From: Salinicola salarius
GTDB lineage: Bacteria; Pseudomonadota; Gammaproteobacteria; Pseudomonadales; Halomonadaceae
Length of the DNA stretch: 64,000 bases
NCBI RefSeq assembly: GCF_003206135.1
Contig: NZ_PZJT01000002.1
Coordinates: 296,483-360,482 of the forward strand
Direction of reading: 5' to 3'
The notes below the pieces were generated by a model. The model searched no databases and was not told the origin of the DNA. It saw only the letters and a program-made list of their open reading frames with translations. The translations under genes were made by a program, and so were the position numbers. Positions 17,393 to 26,650 of this stretch are shown piece after piece; position 1 is the first letter of the stretch, and each line of letters begins with the position of its first letter.

Positions 17393-18739
17393 ATGGCCAA
17401 GCAATCCCATACCCATGCGCAGTGGTCCTCGCGAACGGCCTTCGTTCTGGCGGCGACCGGTTCTGCCGTGGGTCTCGGCAATATCTGGAAGTTCCCCTAC
17501 ATGGTGGGCGACAGCGGCGGCGCCGTGTTCGTGCTCGTCTACCTGGTGTGTATCGCGCTGATCGGCTTGCCGATCCTGGTGTCCGAATGGCTGCTGGGCC
17601 GGCGTGGGCAGTCCAACCCGATCAATACCATGCAGAAGCTCAGCCGCGATTCGAAGCTCTCGCCGGACTGGGTGCTGGTGGGCATTGCCGGGGTGCTGGG
17701 GTCGTTTCTGATCCTCTCGTTCTACAGCGTCGTCGGCGGCTGGTCGCTCAACTACACCTGGAGCACGCTGATCGGCGATCTGGGCCAGTCGAGCGGGGTC
17801 GATGTGGGTGACTACTTCACCACGCTGCTGGGCCAGCCGGGCACGCTGCTGTTCTGGCACACGATCTTCATGCTGCTGACGTTCGGCATCGTCGCCGGCG
17901 GCGTCAAGGGCGGCCTGGAGCGGGCGGCCAAGTGGCTGATGCCGCTGCTGATCGTGGCGCTGGTCCTGCTGATCGGCTTCGGCGCGACCACCGCCGGCTT
18001 CGGCGAGGCGGCCGCGTTCATGTTCTCGCCCGACTGGAGCAAGCTCAACGGCGGCGTCGTGCTCGCCGCGCTGGGGCATGCGTTCTTCACGCTGTCGCTG
18101 GGGATGGGGATCATGATGGCCTACGGCTCCTACCTGGGTCAGGAGGTCAACCTGATCAAGACGGCGCGCACCGTGGTGATCCTGGATACGGTGATTGCGC
18201 TGGGCGCCGGCATGGCGATCTTCCCGGTGGTGTTCGCCAACGGTCTGGACCCGAGCGCCGGCCCGGGGCTGCTGTTCGTGACGCTGCCGCTGGCCTTCAT
18301 CGACATGCCTTGGGGGCTGGCGTTCGGCACGATCTTCTTCGCGCTGCTGACGGTAGCCGCGCTGACTTCGGCGATCTCGCTGCTGGAGCCGGTGACGGAG
18401 TTCCTGGAAGAGCGCACGCCGCTGTCGCGCGTCGCTTCGGCCTTCGTCGCCGCGCTGGCGACCTGGTCGCTGGGCATCGCCGCGCTGCTGGCGTTCAACG
18501 TCTGGTCCGGTTTCCAGCCGTTCGGTTTCAACGTCTTCGACCTGCTCGATGCGCTCACCAGCAAGCTGATGCTGCCGCTGACGGGGCTGGCCGCCATCGT
18601 CTTCACGGCGTGGTTCCTGGATAGCGAAGGCGTGAAGCAGGAGCTGGGCCTGGGGCCGAAGGGCCGGGTGCTGTGGCACTACGTGTCGCGCTATGTGGCG
18701 CCGATCGGGGTGGTCGTGGTGTTCTTCAACAGCCTGTGA
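17393..18739 (+). CDS. Sodium-dependent transporter of the NSS/SLC6 family
   Basis: A 448-residue integral membrane protein with about 11-12 hydrophobic segments. TM1 carries the family signature AATGSAVGLGNIWKFPYM, whose unwound GLGN segment binds sodium and substrate, followed by WLLGRRGQSNPI. The C terminus ends after a last hydrophobic stretch (GVVVVFFNSL). NSS proteins bring in amino acids or related solutes with sodium; the substrate here is not set by sequence. The start at 17393 has GGTGA about 6 nt upstream. The 214-bp leader contains a perfect TATAAT at 17297-17302 without a good -35. Confidence 0.9.
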   Translation: MAKQSHTHAQWSSRTAFVLAATGSAVGLGNIWKFPYMVGDSGGAVFVLVYLVCIALIGLPILVSEWLLGRRGQSNPINTMQKLSRDSKLSPDWVLVGIAGVLGSFLILSFYSVVGGWSLNYTWSTLIGDLGQSSGVDVGDYFTTLLGQPGTLLFWHTIFMLLTFGIVAGGVKGGLERAAKWLMPLLIVALVLLIGFGATTAGFGEAAAFMFSPDWSKLNGGVVLAALGHAFFTLSLGMGIMMAYGSYLGQEVNLIKTARTVVILDTVIALGAGMAIFPVVFANGLDPSAGPGLLFVTLPLAFIDMPWGLAFGTIFFALLTVAALTSAISLLEPVTEFLEERTPLSRVASAFVAALATWSLGIAALLAFNVWSGFQPFGFNVFDLLDALTSKLMLPLTGLAAIVFTAWFLDSEGVKQELGLGPKGRVLWHYVSRYVAPIGVVVVFFNSL

Positions 18740-18812
18740 GAAAACGCGACGGTCACATGTCATTGACATGAAACCGGCTTCCCCGCCGGATGACGGTTCC
18801 AGCGGGGCAGAT

Positions 18813-18846
18813 AGCGGCCGCGGTCCTCTTCGAGGGCGCGGCCGCT
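18813..18846. other. GC-rich perfect hairpin downstream of the NSS transporter
   Basis: AGCGGCCGCG at 18813-18822 pairs with CGCGGCCGCT at 18837-18846 across a 14-nt loop. There is no T-run on either side, so it is not a standard intrinsic terminator, but its place between two convergent genes suggests an RNA-end or processing hairpin. Confidence 0.5.
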
Positions 18847-18891
18847 GGTCGTTGTGGCCGACGAACGACGGGTGGCGGTGGCCGCTCGGGT

Positions 18892-18918
18892 TATTCGAGC
18901 TATTCGAGCTATTCGGGT
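18892..18918. repeat. Three 9-bp tandem repeats (TATTCGAGC)
   Basis: TATTCGAGC occurs at 18892-18900 and 18901-18909, followed by a degenerate copy TATTCGGGT at 18910-18918. The array spans the stop codon of the small minus-strand gene, so the last residues of that protein are shaped by the repeat. Confidence 0.75.
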
Positions 18919-19097
18919 AGCTCAGCGATCTCTTCCGCCAGCTGGCGCTTTTCCTGGCGCTGTTCGATGCCGCGCCGGGCCTTGAGATAGCGAATGGCGG
19001 CCTTGCGCTTGCGTTGTTCATGTTCGCTGACTTCTAGCGTCATGAAAATCTCGAGAATGTCGCTCTTGAGGGCATGAAGGTGTTCGACGCTCTTCAT
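18909..19097 (-). CDS. Small charged protein of 62 residues, possibly of the PA3496 family
   Basis: A 62-residue protein, MKSVEHLHALKSDILEIF at its start, then a strongly basic and acidic helical stretch (RKRKAAIRYLKARRGIEQRQ) ending EEIAELPE. A clear AGGAG (18-strand complement at 19106-19110) lies 8 nt before the ATG, so translation is likely. No signal peptide or membrane segment. The tail with alternating Arg, Glu and Lys reminds me of the PA3496-type small envelope-integrity proteins, but this is a weak resemblance. It faces the NSS transporter gene and diverges from the hexR-like gene. Confidence 0.6.
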   Translation of the reverse strand: MKSVEHLHALKSDILEIFMTLEVSEHEQRKRKAAIRYLKARRGIEQRQEKRQLAEEIAELPE

Positions 19098-19297
19098 GAT
19101 CGAATCTCCTGGCATCCTAAGATCTGTCGGTTCGCGCCCGACATGCATACTATAACCAAGATGACAAGATCGTGACGGCTAGCTTTTTTCATGCTTTCAA
19201 CGCGCCGTGACGGCGTGTTCCCGCCCGCGTGACTCGGGCATACTGGGCGCCTGATTCCCGACCGAGAAGATCCGATGTCGTCATCCGAGGGCCAGCC

Positions 19298-20155
19298 ATG
19301 AGCCGTTCGCTGTTCGATGAATTGCGTGTGCACATGGATCGCCTGCGCCGCTCCGAGCAGAAGGTGGCGCGCTTCGTGCTGCGCAATCCGGAAGAGGTGA
19401 TCCTGATGCGAATCACCGACCTGGCCAGCGAGGCGCAGGTCAGCGAGCCGACGGTGGTGCGCTTCTGCCGTGCCATGGGCATGGCCGGCTTCCAGGAGTT
19501 CAAGCTCAAGCTGGCGCAGATGATGGCGCGGGGAAGCCAGTACGCCCAGTTCACCATGAACGACGGCGACAGCGTGGCCGAGTTCTCCCACGGGATTTTC
19601 GACAGCACCATCGAGACGCTCGAGCAGGTCCGCGATCAACTGGACAACGAGGCGCTGGGCAAGGCGATCGCGGCGCTGGCGGTGGCCAACCGGGTCGAGT
19701 TCTACGGCTACGGCGCTTCGGGGATCGTCGCCGCCGATGCCCAGCACAAGTTCTTCCGCCTGCAGATCCAGACGTCGGCCTACTCCGACCCGCACCTGCA
19801 GGCGATGTCCGCCGCCACCCTCAAAGCGGGCGACGTGGTGGTAGCGATCTCCCAGACCGGCCGCACCCGGGCGCTGCTCGCCAGCGCCAAGACGGCGGTC
19901 AAGGCCGGCGCGACCGTGATCGGCCTGTGTCCCAGCGATTCGCCGCTGGCCCGCGAGGTGACCCTGACGCTGCCGATCGACGTGCAGGAAGACACCGAGG
20001 TCTACATCCCCATGACCTCGCGTATTGCCCATCTGCTGACCATCGACGTGCTCGCCGTCGGCGTGGCGAAGAATCGCGGGCCGCAGATCACCGATCAGCT
20101 CAAGGCGATCAAGCGCAGCCTGGGGTCGCTGCGGGTGTCCAACAACGTGTCGTGA
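19298..20155 (+). CDS. hexR: HexR-like transcriptional regulator (RpiR family)
   Basis: A 285-residue regulator with an N-terminal helix-turn-helix of the RpiR type (about 1-77; SEQKVARFVLRNPEEV, VSEPTVVRFCRAMGMAGFQE) and a C-terminal SIS sugar-phosphate domain (about 125-260; YGYGASGIVAADAQHKFFR, ISQTGRTRALL). This is the arrangement of HexR, the repressor of hexose catabolism genes (zwf, edd, gap) that senses 2-keto-3-deoxy-6-phosphogluconate. None of those target genes is beside it here, so the name rests on protein likeness only. GAGG precedes the ATG at 19298. It ends at a strong terminator. Confidence 0.8.
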   Translation: MSRSLFDELRVHMDRLRRSEQKVARFVLRNPEEVILMRITDLASEAQVSEPTVVRFCRAMGMAGFQEFKLKLAQMMARGSQYAQFTMNDGDSVAEFSHGIFDSTIETLEQVRDQLDNEALGKAIAALAVANRVEFYGYGASGIVAADAQHKFFRLQIQTSAYSDPHLQAMSAATLKAGDVVVAISQTGRTRALLASAKTAVKAGATVIGLCPSDSPLAREVTLTLPIDVQEDTEVYIPMTSRIAHLLTIDVLAVGVAKNRGPQITDQLKAIKRSLGSLRVSNNVS

Positions 20156-20172
20156 CGGCTTCATGACCAGGG

Positions 20173-20199
20173 AAACGCCGACTTCGCTCGGCGTTTTTT
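20173..20199 (+). terminator. Intrinsic terminator after the hexR-like gene
   Basis: AAACGCCGA (20173-20181) and TCGGCGTTT (20188-20196) form a 9-bp stem with a 6-nt loop followed by six T (20194-20199). It isolates the regulator gene from the SOS operon downstream. Confidence 0.9.
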
Positions 20200-20209
20200 G
20201 TGTCTCGAA

Positions 20210-20229
20210 TACTGTATATATAGACAGTA
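20210..20229. promoter_or_regulatory. LexA (SOS) box upstream of imuA-imuB-dnaE2
   Basis: TACTGTATATATAGACAGTA contains CTGT-N8-ACAG, a full match to the gammaproteobacterial LexA box, with TA-rich centre and symmetric flanks. It lies 122 bp before the imuA ATG at 20351 and just after a terminator, as expected for an operon induced by DNA damage. Confidence 0.92.
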
Positions 20230-20350
20230 ATCGTGTTCTGAGTGACACTGGTGACAACGTTTCAACCGTCCCGGCCACCGTCATGTCGTCACTCGCTTCT
20301 CGCTGTTTCCGATGGATATCGCTGCCATTGCCCGATACGGGGGGCGGCCG

Positions 20351-20962
20351 ATGAGCAGCCTGGAATCCCTGCTCGATAGCCGTCAGATCTGGCGCGCCCA
20401 GGCCGGTGCCGATAGCCAGGGCGGCGAGGCGATCGCCAGCGGGCATGCGGCGCTCGATGCGATCCTGCCGGGCGGTGGCTGGCCGTCGGCCGCGGTCAGC
20501 GAGCTGCTGTCGGCGGGCGCCGGCAACGGGGAGCTGGCCCTGCTGTGGCCGGTGATCTCGCGGATGACCCGGGAAGGCCGGCCGGTGGTGCTGGTCTCGC
20601 CACCGGCCGTGCCGTATCCGGCGGCGTGGCGGCAGGCGGGCGTGGCGCTAGAGCAGTGTCACTGGCTCGACGTGCAGGGCCGCGAGGCGTTGTGGGCGAC
20701 GGAGCAATGCCTGCGCGCCGGCTGCTGCGCGGCCGTCGTCGCCTGGCTGCCGCAGGCCGATAGCCGCCTCATGCGGCGGTTGCAGGTGGCGGCGGCGAGC
20801 GGCAACACGCTGGCTTTCGTCCACCGGCCGCTGGCGAAGGTGTCCGAGGCGTCGCCGGCGCCGCTCCGGTTACGGCTGCACCGGCATGCCGAGCTGGAGA
20901 TCCTCAAGTGCCGTGGCGGCTTTCCGCCCGCGCGGCGAATCGCCTTCGGCACCGGGGCGTGA
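20351..20962 (+). CDS. imuA: ImuA, RecA-like translesion mutagenesis protein
   Basis: A 203-residue SulA/RecA-related protein. Residues 20-45 (IASGHAALDAILPGGGWPS) and 50-65 (VSELLSAGAGNGELALLWP) correspond to the degenerate P-loop region of ImuA. It acts with ImuB and DnaE2 in damage-induced mutagenesis. The start at 20351 follows a G-rich GGGGGGCGG; an ATG at 20312 would add 13 residues and cannot be excluded. It is separated from imuB by 4 bp and preceded by a LexA box, so SOS control is very likely. Confidence 0.88.
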   Translation: MSSLESLLDSRQIWRAQAGADSQGGEAIASGHAALDAILPGGGWPSAAVSELLSAGAGNGELALLWPVISRMTREGRPVVLVSPPAVPYPAAWRQAGVALEQCHWLDVQGREALWATEQCLRAGCCAAVVAWLPQADSRLMRRLQVAAASGNTLAFVHRPLAKVSEASPAPLRLRLHRHAELEILKCRGGFPPARRIAFGTGA

Positions 20963-20966
20963 CGCC

Positions 20967-22481
20967 ATGCGCTGGGTCTGTCTGCTGTTTCCGCGTCTGG
21001 CACTGGAGGGGGCGCTGCGTCGTCGTGCCGACCCCGGGGCGCCCTTCGCGCTGGTCGATGGCCCGGCGCAGCGCCAATGCATTCGCGCCGCCAATCGCGC
21101 CGCCCGCGAGCAGGGCGTCAAACCCGGTCAGGCGAGAGGCTTCGCCGAAGCGCTGTTTAACGCGCCGCTTTTTAAGGCGCCCGGAGCCGCGCCGCTTTCC
21201 AAGGCGCCCAACTCCGCGCCAGAAAACGGTTCTGAACCTGCCTCGGGCGAGCGGCTCGAGACGGCGCCGTTCGATGCCGAATCCGTCGAGCGCTGGCGGC
21301 GGCGTCTGGCGAGCTGGGCCTATGGCTTCAGCGCTCAGGTCAGCCTGCACTATCCGCACGCGCTGGTGTTCGAGGTCGCCAGCAGCCTCGATCTGCTGGG
21401 CCCCTGGCCGCGGCTGGAGGCGCGGCTGCGGTCGGAGCTCGCCGAACTCGGCTTTTCGCATCGGCTGGTGATCGCCCCCAATCCGGCGGCGGCGCGGGTG
21501 CTGGTCAATGTCCACGACGGGCTGGCGGTGGACGACGCCGGGCTGGAGCCGGCGCTGGCCGCGCTGCGCCTCGACCGTGCCGGGCTGGCGAACATCGATG
21601 CCGGCCATGACATCGTGCAGACCCTCAAGCGCAGCGGTTTCCAGCGCCTGGACGAGCTGTTCGCCCTGCCGCGCAGCGCCCTGGCCCGACGTTTCGGTGG
21701 CGGTTTGCTGCGTCATCTGAGCGAGCTGCGCGGGGAGTGGCCGCTGGCGCTGGATTACCATCGCCCCACGCCGCGTTTTTCACGTACCTTCGAATTCGAC
21801 CAGCCGGTGCATGCCATCGCCGGCCTGGCCTTTCCGCTCAAGCGCCTGTTGCAGGAGCTGGCCGCGTTTCTGATGGGCCAGGACGCGGGCGTCGAGCGGT
21901 TCCGCCTGACGTTCGAACTGGAGGACGGTCCGGCGCAGGCCGTCGAGATCGGCCTGCTGGCGGTACAGCGCGACCCCGATACCCTGCTCGAGCTGACCCG
22001 TGCGCATCTGGAGCGCGTGCGCCTCGCCGGCCCGGTGATGAGCTTGACGCTCTCCGCGCCGCGCCTGTCGGCCTACGCGCCGGTCCGGCGGGAGCTGCTG
22101 GAAGGGCCGGCCCGCCAGGCCCAGGCCTGGGCGACGCTGCATCAGCGGCTGGTCGCGCGGCTGGGCGAGCCGGTACTCAAGCCGCTGATCGAGTACCGCG
22201 AGCATCGCCCGGAAATGGCGGTGATCGACGGCGCCGGCCCACGGGCGCGTGACGCCAGCGCCGGCCCGACGCGCCCCGGCTGGCTGACCCCCACGCCCCA
22301 GCGCTGCGATGGCGACGTGGTGCAGCTGCTGGCGGGGCCGGAGCGGATCGAAAGCGGCTGGTGGGACGGCGGCGACATCCGGCGCGACTACTATCTGGCC
22401 CAGTGGGTCGACGGCCGCCACGCCTGGGTCTGGTGCGAGCCGGGTCGGCAGGGCTGGTATCTGCACGGATGGTTCGGATGA
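20967..22481 (+). CDS. imuB: ImuB, Y-family polymerase-like mutagenesis protein
   Basis: A 504-residue Y-family protein. The first catalytic segment is [13 protein letters not shown], where active Y-polymerases have an Asp; the palm motif SLDLLG replaces SIDE. Loss of acidic residues fits the non-catalytic ImuB adaptor that links DnaE2 and the beta clamp. Residues about 55-95 contain an Ala/Pro-rich insertion ([20 protein letters not shown]) built from a 27-bp DNA repeat. The C-terminal third (from about 300) is the conserved ImuB-C region. The gene overlaps dnaE2 by 4 bp. Confidence 0.9.
   Translation: MRWVCLLFPRLALEGALRRRADPGAPFALVDGPAQRQCIRAANRAAREQGVKPGQARGFAEALFNAPLFKAPGAAPLSKAPNSAPENGSEPASGERLETAPFDAESVERWRRRLASWAYGFSAQVSLHYPHALVFEVASSLDLLGPWPRLEARLRSELAELGFSHRLVIAPNPAAARVLVNVHDGLAVDDAGLEPALAALRLDRAGLANIDAGHDIVQTLKRSGFQRLDELFALPRSALARRFGGGLLRHLSELRGEWPLALDYHRPTPRFSRTFEFDQPVHAIAGLAFPLKRLLQELAAFLMGQDAGVERFRLTFELEDGPAQAVEIGLLAVQRDPDTLLELTRAHLERVRLAGPVMSLTLSAPRLSAYAPVRRELLEGPARQAQAWATLHQRLVARLGEPVLKPLIEYREHRPEMAVIDGAGPRARDASAGPTRPGWLTPTPQRCDGDVVQLLAGPERIESGWWDGGDIRRDYYLAQWVDGRHAWVWCEPGRQGWYLHGWFG
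21162..21209 (+). repeat. 27-bp-period tandem repeat inside imuB
   Basis: GCGCCGCTTTTTAAGGCGCC (plus C) at 21162-21182 recurs at 21189-21209 with two mismatches, a 27-bp period that keeps the frame. It encodes the repeated APLFKAP / APLSKAP stretch. The unit itself is partly palindromic (GGCGC...GCGCC). Confidence 0.85.
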
Positions 22482-25400
22482 ACGATGGCTTTTCATCGCG
22501 GCCCGACGCTGCCGCTTCGGACGCACGACAAAGCTTGGGCGCGGCACCGGGTGCGGCACTGGGCACCGATAAAAAGGGCGGCTGTAGAATCGGCGCGGGT
22601 TCGGGCGCCTTTGGAAAACCCTACGCCGAGCTGCACTGCCTCTCCGCGTTCAGCTTCCAGCGCGGTGCGTCGACCGCGGACGAGCTTTTCGAGCGCGCCG
22701 CACGGCTCGGCTACCGTGCCCTGGCGATCACCGACGAGGCCACGCTGGCCGGCATCGTGCGTGGCTGGCAGGCGGCGCGGGAGCATGGCGTCGACCTGAT
22801 CGTCGGTGCCGAATTTCGTACCGAATGCGGCATCAAGCTGGTGCTGCTGGTGGAGAACCGGCGTGGCTACGAGGCGCTCTGCGGATTGATCACCCGCGTT
22901 CGCGGGCGCGCGCCCAAGGGCGAATACCGGCTGCTCGCCTCGGATCTCGACGAACTCGATGGCGGTGACGGTCTGTTTGCGCTGTGGATTCCCGAGGCAG
23001 TGCCGGATCGTAAGATGGGTGATCGTGGGGTAGGTGATAATGAGGTGGGCGAGCGGCTGGCACGCGCCTTCCCCGATCGGCTGTGGCTGGCGGTAGAGCT
23101 TCACTATGGTTTCGAGAACGGTTGCGACAACGCCGCGCGTCTGACCCGACTGCAGGCGCTGGCCGACGCGCTGGGCATTCCGGCACTGGCGGCGGGAGAC
23201 GTTCACATGCATGCCCGGGGTCGGCGGGCGCTGCAGGATTGTCTCACCGCGATTCGTCATCACCAGAGCGTGTTCGAGGCGGGAGACGCGCTGTTCCCCA
23301 ACGGCGAGCGCCATCTACGCAGCCGCGATGCGCTGTCCGCGCTCTATCCCGCTGCGCTGATGGCCGAGAGCGTGGCGCTGGCGGCGCGCTGCGACTTCGA
23401 TCTTGGCGAGCTTGAGTACACCTATCCCCACGAGGTGGTGCCGGACGGCAAGACGCCGGCCGAGTGGCTGCGCGAGCTGACCGCCAGCGGGTGCCAACGA
23501 CGCTGGCCGGCGGGCGTGCCCGAGAAGACGGCCGCACAGATCGACTACGAGCTCGCGCTGATCGAGGAGCTTGGCTACGAGCACTATTTCCTCACCGTGC
23601 ATGACATCGTCGACTTCGCGCGGCAGCAGCACATTCTGTGCCAGGGGCGCGGCTCGGCGGCCAACTCGGCGGTCTGCTACGCGCTGGGAATCACCGAGAT
23701 CGATCCGTCGCGCACGGCGTTGCTGTTCGAGCGCTTCATTTCCCGCGAGCGCGACGAGCCGCCGGATATCGATGTCGATTTCGAGCACGAACGCCGCGAG
23801 GAGGTGATCCAGTATGTCTTCCGCCGCTACGGCCGCCATCGCGCGGCGCTGACCGCCGTGGTCAGCCACTATCACGCTGCCGGGGCGATCCGCGATATCG
23901 GCCGGGCACTGGGCTTCGCGCCGGAGCGTATCGACCGGCTCGCCCGCTGCGCCGGGCGCTGGACCGATCATATTCCCGACGAAGCACGGCTGCGCGAACA
24001 GGGTTTCGAGCCGGAGGAGCCGATGCTCCAGCGTCTGCTTGTGCTGGCCGGTACGCTGGTTGGCTTTCCGCGCCATCTCTCCCAGCATCCCGGGGGCTTC
24101 GTGATTTCGGATGCGCCGTTGCAGACGCTGGTGCCGGTGGAAAACGCCGCCATGCCGGAGCGCACGGTGATCCAGTGGGACAAGGACGATCTCGATCTGG
24201 TCGGGCTGCTCAAGGTCGACGTGCTGTCGCTGGGCATGCTGACGGTGCTGCGGCGCAGTCTGGATCTGCTGCGTCTCCATCGCGGTATCGACTACGCGCT
24301 GGCGACGATCCCCAAGGAGTGCGCCGAGACCTACGCGATGATCCAGCGCGCCGACACTCTCGGCGTGTTCCAGATCGAGTCCCGCGCCCAGATGGCGATG
24401 CTGCCCCGGCTCAAGCCGGCCAAGTTCTACGACCTGGTGATCGAAGTGGCGATCGTGCGCCCCGGGCCGATCCAGGGCGACATGGTGCATCCCTATCTCA
24501 AGCGGCGTAACGGCGAGGAGCCGATCACCTATCCATCGAAGGCCGTCGAAGACGTCTTCAAGCGCACTCTGGGCGTGCCGCTGTTCCAGGAACAGGTGAT
24601 GGCGCTGGCGGTGGAAGCGGCGGGTTACAGCCCCGGCGAGGCGGACCAGTTGCGGCGTTCGATGGCGGCGTGGAAGCGCCACGGTGGTCTCGAGCCGCAT
24701 CGCAAACGCATCATCGAGGGCATGCTCGAACGCGGCTACGCGCTGGAGTTCGCCGAACGCATCTTCGAGCAGATCAAGGGCTTCGGCAGCTACGGCTTTC
24801 CCGAATCTCACGCCGCCAGCTTTGCCCTGCTGACCTACGCCAGCTGCTGGCTCAAGTGCCACGAACAGGCGATCTTCGCCTGCGCCCTGATCAACAGCTG
24901 GCCGATGGGCTTCTATTCGCCGGATCAGGTCCTGCAGGATGCCCGCCGTCACGGCGTCGAGGTGCGCCCGGTCGACATCCGCCAGAGCCAGTGGGAGAGC
25001 ACGCTGGAGGTTGCCTCTACCAGTACCGGCGCCCTGGCGATCCGGCTCGGGCTGCACATGATCAAGGGGCTCGCCGAGAGCGACGGCGAACGGCTGCTGG
25101 CGGCGCGCGACACGCCGGGTTGCGATAGCGTCGAACGCTTGGCGGCACGATCCGGGGTCAAGCGGGCGGTGCTGTCACGGCTCGCCGATGCTGGTGCGCT
25201 GGAGGGGCTGGCAGGAGATCGCCATCGGGCGCGCTGGGCCACGGCCGGTGTCGAGGCGTCGCTGCCGCTGTTTGCCCAAAATGGTATCGAGTTCGATAGC
25301 GAAGAGGAGTCGCTCGCGCTGCCGGCTGTCGAGATCGGCGAAGCGATCAAGGCGGATTACGCCACGCTCGGCACCACGCTGGGGCCGCATCCGATGTCGC

Positions 25401-25768
25401 TGCTGCGCCAGCGCTGCCGGTCGGATGGCATTCGCGGTCTGGGCGGCGTGGTGGATTCCAGGCGCCTCGCCGAGCTGCCGGGGGATGTCGGCGTGGCGAT
25501 CGCCGGACTGGTGGTCGGACGCCAGCGTCCCGGCTCCGCCAAGGGGGTGACTTTTCTGACCCTCGAGGACGAATTCGGCATGGTCAATGTCGTGGTCTGG
25601 CCGCATCTCGCCGTACGCTATCGCCGGGTCCTGCTCGAGTCTCGGCTGCTGCGGGTAGTGGGCAAGCTGGAAAGCCAGGCGGGCGTGCGCCACGTGATTG
25701 CCAGAGGGCTGATCGATCTCACCGGCCTGCTGGAGGGGCTGAGCACGCGCAGTCGGGATTTTCATTAG
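22478..25768 (+). CDS. dnaE2: Error-prone DNA polymerase DnaE2
   Basis: A 1096-residue C-family polymerase, close to the family length. The PHP domain begins near residue 48 ([15 protein letters not shown]); the polymerase catalytic Asp pair lies in [15 protein letters not shown] and the third acid in [12 protein letters not shown]; the finger domain has [20 protein letters not shown]; a C-terminal OB fold runs from about 970. It is the replicative-type error-prone polymerase used in SOS mutagenesis with ImuA and ImuB. It starts inside the imuB stop codon (ATGA). Residues 179-193 are three 5-residue repeats ([15 protein letters not shown]) in the PHP region. No clear terminator follows. Confidence 0.95.
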   Translation: MNDGFSSRPDAAASDARQSLGAAPGAALGTDKKGGCRIGAGSGAFGKPYAELHCLSAFSFQRGASTADELFERAARLGYRALAITDEATLAGIVRGWQAAREHGVDLIVGAEFRTECGIKLVLLVENRRGYEALCGLITRVRGRAPKGEYRLLASDLDELDGGDGLFALWIPEAVPDRKMGDRGVGDNEVGERLARAFPDRLWLAVELHYGFENGCDNAARLTRLQALADALGIPALAAGDVHMHARGRRALQDCLTAIRHHQSVFEAGDALFPNGERHLRSRDALSALYPAALMAESVALAARCDFDLGELEYTYPHEVVPDGKTPAEWLRELTASGCQRRWPAGVPEKTAAQIDYELALIEELGYEHYFLTVHDIVDFARQQHILCQGRGSAANSAVCYALGITEIDPSRTALLFERFISRERDEPPDIDVDFEHERREEVIQYVFRRYGRHRAALTAVVSHYHAAGAIRDIGRALGFAPERIDRLARCAGRWTDHIPDEARLREQGFEPEEPMLQRLLVLAGTLVGFPRHLSQHPGGFVISDAPLQTLVPVENAAMPERTVIQWDKDDLDLVGLLKVDVLSLGMLTVLRRSLDLLRLHRGIDYALATIPKECAETYAMIQRADTLGVFQIESRAQMAMLPRLKPAKFYDLVIEVAIVRPGPIQGDMVHPYLKRRNGEEPITYPSKAVEDVFKRTLGVPLFQEQVMALAVEAAGYSPGEADQLRRSMAAWKRHGGLEPHRKRIIEGMLERGYALEFAERIFEQIKGFGSYGFPESHAASFALLTYASCWLKCHEQAIFACALINSWPMGFYSPDQVLQDARRHGVEVRPVDIRQSQWESTLEVASTSTGALAIRLGLHMIKGLAESDGERLLAARDTPGCDSVERLAARSGVKRAVLSRLADAGALEGLAGDRHRARWATAGVEASLPLFAQNGIEFDSEEESLALPAVEIGEAIKADYATLGTTLGPHPMSLLRQRCRSDGIRGLGGVVDSRRLAELPGDVGVAIAGLVVGRQRPGSAKGVTFLTLEDEFGMVNVVVWPHLAVRYRRVLLESRLLRVVGKLESQAGVRHVIARGLIDLTGLLEGLSTRSRDFH
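23012..23056 (+). repeat. Three 15-bp repeats inside dnaE2
   Basis: Three imperfect 15-bp units at 23012-23026, 23027-23041 and 23042-23056 encode [10 protein letters not shown] and EVGER. They sit in a loop of the PHP domain that I would expect to be variable. Confidence 0.65.
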
Positions 25769-25951
25769 TCCGGCTCCCGTCGCACGCGCTGTGGGGCGGT
25801 GCGGACGACTAGGAGCGCGATAGCGCGGGCTGGCAAAACGGCGTGCTCCTGTGATTAGGTAAGGAACCATTGTGCTGCGCTGCCGGTCTTTATTGTGGCG
25901 TATTTCGCAGCAACGATTTTTCCTTCAAACAACTCAAGAGGCGGCTGATTT

Positions 25952-26572
25952 ATGGAGAGCATTGGCGTAGGGCCCTGGATTGCCATCGCGGTGGCCGTGG
26001 GGGCCATCGGGGTACTGGTCGGCTACTGGCTGGGAACCAGGATGGGCGGCCACAACACCGAACCGATGCGCGAGCTCAATCGCGAGCACAATGCCTACAA
26101 GGAAGACGTTCGCGAGCACTTCGAGCAGGTTTCCGCGACCATGACGCGGATGGTCGAGGACTATCGCGAGATGTATCACCATGTCGCGAAGGGAGCCGAG
26201 AAGCTCGCCGACATGCACCACGAAACGGTGATCGAGCCGCCGCCCAAGCCGGAAGCGATCACCCAGGATCTGCACGAGCCGGACACGGCCTCCCGTTCGG
26301 CCGCTACCGAGGTCCAGACCACCAAGACCCGGGCCACCGAGACGGAAGCGACCGAGCCCCAGACAGCGCACAAGGCGCCGGCCACCGGCAAGCCTGACAG
26401 CGCCGCCATGAGCGCCACGAAGACGCGCGAGACGAAGACCGATGCTCCGGCTTCTGCCGGCACGTCCGGGTCGTCGACCGGGCGTCCGCAGGATGCGGCG
26501 ATTCACGCCGCCGCCGAAGATGCCGCCAGCAAGCGCGGAGGCGCCCCGAGCAGGGCATCAGGCAGCGCCTGA
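25952..26572 (+). CDS. zapG: ZapG (YhcB, DUF1043) membrane-anchored division-associated protein
   Basis: A 206-residue protein with one N-terminal membrane segment (about residues 8-28, WIAIAVAVGAIGVLVGYWLG) followed by the DUF1043 coiled coil (about 35-90; REHFEQVSATMTRMVEDY, YREMYHHVAKGAEKLA). The rest (95-206) is a low-complexity tail rich in Thr, Ala, Glu and Lys. ZapG/YhcB links envelope growth and division in gammaproteobacteria. The 183-bp spacer after dnaE2 gives it its own promoter, though I could not assign -35/-10 boxes. The tail is longer than in E. coli YhcB (132 residues). Confidence 0.85.
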   Translation: MESIGVGPWIAIAVAVGAIGVLVGYWLGTRMGGHNTEPMRELNREHNAYKEDVREHFEQVSATMTRMVEDYREMYHHVAKGAEKLADMHHETVIEPPPKPEAITQDLHEPDTASRSAATEVQTTKTRATETEATEPQTAHKAPATGKPDSAAMSATKTRETKTDAPASAGTSGSSTGRPQDAAIHAAAEDAASKRGGAPSRASGSA

Positions 26573-26650
26573 CGCCAGGCGGGGCTGGCCGGCTGTGTTA
26601 AGCTGGCGCGCTCTTCCCCTTTCCAGCAGCAAGGCCCCGCACGGTTTCCA

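Noticed and set aside
18813..18846. Intrinsic terminator of the NSS transporter
   Set aside because: The stem is perfect but no T-run follows on either strand, so it is listed only as a hairpin.
17216..19021. A 601-codon open frame on the minus strand
   Set aside because: It lies antisense to the NSS transporter, has a low-complexity Gln/Arg/His-rich translation and no ribosome site; a shadow of high GC third positions.
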